Source of the DNA: Xanthobacteraceae bacterium
GTDB taxonomy: Bacteria; Pseudomonadota; Alphaproteobacteria; Rhizobiales; Xanthobacteraceae
Direction: 5' to 3'
Length of the DNA stretch: 16,609 nt
Assembly: GCA_030044035.1 (NCBI GenBank)
Contig: JASHWN010000431.1
Span: forward strand, 1 to 16,609
Positions 13,587-16,609 of this stretch are shown piece after piece. The notes beneath the pieces are model-generated. The model did no database searches. It saw only the letters and a list, made by a program, of their open reading frames with translations, and had not been told where the DNA came from. The position numbers and the translations under genes were made by a program. Numbering within the stretch: position 1 is the first letter of the stretch; every line of letters starts with the position of its first letter.

Positions 13587-14800
13587 CACTCAAGCACACC
13601 ATGTTGGCCGGCCTGTCGGCGGCCGGCCTGTTAGTTGCCGGCGGTTTGGCCTATGCGGCCGGCCAATACGGGCCGGGCGCCAGCGATACCGAGATCAAGA
13701 TCGGCAACACCATGCCGTACAGCGGTCCGGCGTCGTCCTACGGCATCATCGGCAAGGTCGACGCCGCCTATTTCGCCATGATCAATGCGCAAGGCGGCAT
13801 CAACGGCCGCAAGGTCAACTTCATCAGCCGCGACGACAGCTACAGCCCGCCGAAGACCGTCGAGCTCGTGCGCCAGATGGTCGAGCAGGACAAAGTGCTG
13901 TTGATGTTCAACACCCTCGGCACGCCGCCCAACATGGCGATCCACGGCTATCTCAACGACAACAAGGTGCCGCAGCTGTTTCCTGCCACCGGCGCCGATC
14001 AATGGAACGATCCCAAGCACTTTCCGTGGACCATGCTGTGGCTGCCGAGCTACTCGACCGAGTCGCACATCTACGCGCACTACATCCTGAAGAACCTGCC
14101 GAACGCCAAGATCGCCGTGCTCTATCAGAACGACGATTACGGCAAGGACTATCTCAACGGCCTGCGCGATGGCTTGGGCGCCAAGGCCAACATGATCGTC
14201 GCCACCCAATCGTACGAGACCAGCGATCCGACCGTCGATTCCCAGATCGTCGCGCTGCAGGCGAGCGGCGCCGACGTGCTGCTGATCGCCGCCATTCCGA
14301 AATTCGCCGCGCAAGCGATCCGCAAGGTCTACGACATCGGTTGGAAGCCGACGCAGTTCCTCAACTCGGTGGCCAACGGGGTCGGCACCACCATGAAAGG
14401 CGCCGGGTTCGAGAAGGGCGTCGGCGTCATCTCAGCGGCCTTCGCCAAGGATCCCACCGACCCGCAGTGGCAGAACACGCCCGAGTACAAGGAGTGGCTC
14501 GCGTTCATGAACAAGTCCGGGCTGTCGGGCAGCATCACCGACAACCAGGCGACCATAGCCTACTCGTACGTGCAGACGGTGGTCGCCGTGCTCAAGGCAT
14601 GCGGCAACGATCTCACGCGCGAGAACATCATGCGCCAGGCCGCCAGCCTGCGCGACTTGAAACTGCCGATGCTGCTGCCTGGCATCACGCTGTCGACCAG
14701 CGCCGACGACTTCAGCCCGATCAAGCAGATGCAGCTGGAAAAATTCGACGGCAAGACTTGGCAGTTGTTTGGTGAGGTCGTCTCGGCCACCGGCAGCTAA
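13583..14800 (+). CDS. livK: Periplasmic substrate-binding protein of the Liv-type ABC system (Peripla_BP_6)
   Basis: A 405-residue binding protein with a signal peptide ending near residue 25 (GGLAYA before AGQYGPG). The mature N-terminus TEIKIGNTMPYSGPAS and the following INAQGGINGRKVNF and QDKVLLMFNTLGTPPN segments are typical of the type-I periplasmic binding fold of the leucine/amide/aromatic family. The later KIAVLYQNDDYGKDYLNGL and GADVLLIAAIPKFAAQAIRK belong to the second lobe. The frame is open upstream, but ATG 13583 has AGGGAGG (13571-13577) five bases ahead and begins the signal peptide. Many rhizobial homologues bind organic or aromatic acids rather than leucine, so the ligand and the symbol are provisional. 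Confidence 0.9.
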   Translation: MTLKHTMLAGLSAAGLLVAGGLAYAAGQYGPGASDTEIKIGNTMPYSGPASSYGIIGKVDAAYFAMINAQGGINGRKVNFISRDDSYSPPKTVELVRQMVEQDKVLLMFNTLGTPPNMAIHGYLNDNKVPQLFPATGADQWNDPKHFPWTMLWLPSYSTESHIYAHYILKNLPNAKIAVLYQNDDYGKDYLNGLRDGLGAKANMIVATQSYETSDPTVDSQIVALQASGADVLLIAAIPKFAAQAIRKVYDIGWKPTQFLNSVANGVGTTMKGAGFEKGVGVISAAFAKDPTDPQWQNTPEYKEWLAFMNKSGLSGSITDNQATIAYSYVQTVVAVLKACGNDLTRENIMRQAASLRDLKLPMLLPGITLSTSADDFSPIKQMQLEKFDGKTWQLFGEVVSATGS

Positions 14801-15447
14801 TCGGCCGGCATCGCCGTCTGCACCACAAGGCCGCGGGCGCGCGCATCGGCAACGCCGAGCGCGCGCAGCGCAATCAAAGTCAGCGACTGAACGCGTTCGC
14901 GCTCGCGGCCTGCCGCCGCCGGCGCGAGCGGACCGAGCAGGCCTTCCACCAATAAGCCGAGCAGAGCGGCCGTCGCCAAGCCGCCGTCCTGCTCCGGCAC
15001 TTGCCCGCGCGCGGCCGCCGCGGCGATCAGCGTCGTGAACTCCGCGGCGAGCGCCTGGCGAAACGCCGCCCGCGCTGCATCCGATTCGGCATCGACCGGC
15101 TCGGCAATCGCCGCGTACAGCAAGCGGCGGTGACGCAACGCGCGCGCCGCGAACGTCATGAGCGCGGCGGCAAGCGCGGACGCAGGACCCGGCGCCGCTG
15201 CGGCGGCACGGCGCAGCGCCGCGGTCTCGCTGTCGGAAATTTCAGCCAAGAGCGCCGCCACCAAATCGGTCTTGCCCGGAAAGTAGCGATAGACCGTGCC
15301 GGCAGCGATGCCGGCCTTCTCCGCCACCGGCACGATTTGCACCGCCCCTAAGCCGCCTTCGCTCGCCGCCGTTCGCGCCGCCGCAATGATGGCCGCGCGG
15401 CGCGCGGCGAGGCGGCGGCTGACCTTTTCGGTGCGGCGGTATGGCAT
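14797..15447 (-). CDS. TetR/AcrR-family transcriptional regulator
   Basis: A 216-residue repressor-type protein. The N-terminal helix-turn-helix is clear, with ARRAAIIAAARTAASEGGL, VPVAEKAGIAAGTVYRYFPGKTDL (split here as VPVAEKAGIAAG and TVYRYFPGKTDL), followed by an Ala-rich helical ligand-binding domain. The ligand is unknown. I chose ATG 15447 (MPYRRTEK), which matches the usual TetR beginning just before the first helix; ATG 15480 and GTG 15489 are possible alternatives, and none has a strong ribosome site. It is divergent from the Bug-type binding protein across 163 bases and convergent with livK, whose stop overlaps its own. It could control either neighbour; the divergent gene is the likelier target. 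Confidence 0.9.
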   Translation of the reverse strand: MPYRRTEKVSRRLAARRAAIIAAARTAASEGGLGAVQIVPVAEKAGIAAGTVYRYFPGKTDLVAALLAEISDSETAALRRAAAAAPGPASALAAALMTFAARALRHRRLLYAAIAEPVDAESDAARAAFRQALAAEFTTLIAAAAARGQVPEQDGGLATAALLGLLVEGLLGPLAPAAAGRERERVQSLTLIALRALGVADARARGLVVQTAMPAD

Positions 15448-15610
15448 TGGCGAGCCGGAATCAGCGACCGACGCCAACATGTGAACCACGATTCAACTGC
15501 GGCGACAATTGCGGACGCGCGGGCCTTGCGTCGAATTCGCCCGGCCCTTTGGCGCCGCGCCCGGCTCTGGCATACGAAAGCTCAGGAAACGCCATACGGG
15601 AGACACGCCC

Positions 15611-16597
15611 ATGATCGGCAGAATGCTTGTGCTCGCGGCCGTCGCCGCGAGTTTGGGCCTCGCCGGCGCCGCGCCGGCCGCCGCGCAAAGCAATTATCCG
15701 TCGCGGCCGATCAGCATGATCGTGCCGCTGGCGCCGGGCGGCTCGACCGACGTGCTCGGCCGCATCATGGCGCAGGCGATGAGCAAGAATCTGGGCCAGC
15801 CGATGGTGGTCGAGAACGTCGCCGGCGCCGCCGGCACTATCGGCGTCACCCGCGCCGAGCGCTCGACGCCCGACGGCTACACCATCCTGTGGGGCATGTG
15901 GGGCACCAACGTCGCCAACGGCGCCATCTACGATCTCGGCTTCGACCTGCTCAACGATTTCGAGCCGATCGCGCTGGTCGCCACGCAGCCGTTTTTGATC
16001 GACGCCCGCAAGACCATGCCGGCCAGCAACCTCCAGGAATTGGTGGCGTGGCTGAAGGCAAACGGCGACAAGACCACGATGGGCACGTCCGGCGTCGGCA
16101 GCCCGAGCCATGTCGCCGGCGTACTCATGGAGAACATGCTCGGCCTGCACTGGCAGATGGTGGCCTATCGCAGCGCCGGGCTCGCCACCAACGATCTCCT
16201 TGCCGGCATCACCGACATCCAGCTCGACACGCCGGCGGTGTCGCTGCCGCATGTGCGCGCCGGCGCGCTGAAGGCCTACGCGGTCACCGCGCCGAAACGC
16301 ATCGCCGTGGCGCCGGAAATCCCGACCACCGACGAAGCCGGCATGCCGGGCTATTATTTCTTTTTCTGGCACGCGCTGTGGGCGCCGAAAGGCACGCCGA
16401 AGCCGATCATCACCAAGCTCAACGCCGCGGTGCAGGCCGGGCTCGCTGAACAGGAAACCCGCAAGCGGCTACTCGATCTGGCGCAGGAGATCTACCCGCC
16501 CGAGCAGCGCACGCCGCAAGCGCTGCACGCCTTCCAAAAAGCCGAGATCGAGAAATGGTGGCCGATCATCAAAGCCGCCGGCATCAAGGCCCAGTGA
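15611..16597 (+). CDS. Bug/TctC-family tripartite tricarboxylate transporter substrate-binding protein
   Basis: A 328-residue periplasmic protein. The signal peptide ends near residue 25 (AAPAAA before QSNYPSRP). The mature start YPSRPISMIVPLAPGGSTDVLGR carries the Bug-family P-x-GG-x-x-D loop that contacts the ligand carboxylate, written here as PLAPGGSTDVLGR. Further marks are VVENVAGAAGTIG, TPDGYTIL, VGSPSHVAGVLMENMLG and the C-terminal PKPIITKLNAAV segment. GGGAG (15598-15602) lies eight bases before ATG 15611; longer upstream reading does not resemble the family. TTT-system partners TctA and TctB are not in view; the gene ends 12 bases before the window edge, so they could follow. Orphan Bug proteins are common in beta- and alphaproteobacteria and bind varied organic acids. 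Confidence 0.93.
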   Translation: MIGRMLVLAAVAASLGLAGAAPAAAQSNYPSRPISMIVPLAPGGSTDVLGRIMAQAMSKNLGQPMVVENVAGAAGTIGVTRAERSTPDGYTILWGMWGTNVANGAIYDLGFDLLNDFEPIALVATQPFLIDARKTMPASNLQELVAWLKANGDKTTMGTSGVGSPSHVAGVLMENMLGLHWQMVAYRSAGLATNDLLAGITDIQLDTPAVSLPHVRAGALKAYAVTAPKRIAVAPEIPTTDEAGMPGYYFFFWHALWAPKGTPKPIITKLNAAVQAGLAEQETRKRLLDLAQEIYPPEQRTPQALHAFQKAEIEKWWPIIKAAGIKAQ

Positions 16598-16609
16598 AGT
16601 AACTGCTAT

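Noticed and set aside
13375..14775. 466-codon open frame overlapping livK in another frame
   Set aside because: The translation is an Arg/Gln/His-rich out-of-frame reading of livK; livK has a signal peptide, ribosome site and family motifs.

Overview
The window looks like a chromosomal stretch of a GC-rich alphaproteobacterium, most likely of the Rhizobiales (Bradyrhizobium/Rhodopseudomonas/Xanthobacteraceae type). This is inferred from the strong G/C bias at third codon positions, the TorF-type porin, a perfect FNR/FixK box, and the wealth of solute uptake genes (a complete branched-chain-amino-acid-type ABC operon and an orphan Bug-family binding protein). I see no rRNA, tRNA, CRISPR array, insertion sequence, integrase or phage gene.

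Left end (1-3.2 kb): a TorF-family outer-membrane porin runs off the left edge on the minus strand. Divergent from it is a small DUF427 gene. Tail to tail with that gene lies a ketopantoate-reductase-like dehydrogenase with an altered nucleotide-binding motif. Next comes a short Lys/Ala/Pro-rich basic protein whose gene carries two in-phase copies of the A AAA AAG slippery heptamer.

Middle (3.3-8.4 kb, minus strand): a glycolate oxidase operon reading glcD - LLM flavin oxidoreductase - glcE - glcF. The luciferase-like monooxygenase gene between glcD and glcE is the most unusual arrangement in the window; its stop codon overlaps the glcE start (TGATG). GlcD, GlcE and GlcF would oxidise glycolate to glyoxylate and pass electrons to the respiratory chain.

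8.5-9.9 kb (plus strand): divergent from glcD are a secreted class I cytochrome c and then a tandem-domain universal stress protein. The stress protein has a perfect TTGAT-N4-ATCAA (FNR/FixK) site about 60 bases before its start, suggesting induction under low oxygen.

10.1-14.8 kb (plus strand): a compact five-gene ABC importer operon, livG-livF-livH-livM-livK, with TGATG or ATGA overlaps at two junctions and a tiny coupled leader ORF before livG. The ligand is not readable from sequence; it could be a branched-chain amino acid, an amide or an aromatic/organic acid.

14.8-16.6 kb: a TetR-family regulator on the minus strand, whose stop codon overlaps that of livK on the opposite strand, and divergent from it a Bug/TctC-type periplasmic binding protein with no TctA/TctB partner in view. 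Most of the window is ordinary metabolic and transport content. I found no clear new biological system; the best leads are the LLM gene inside glcDEF, the slippery heptamers in the basic protein and the FixK-type control of the stress protein.
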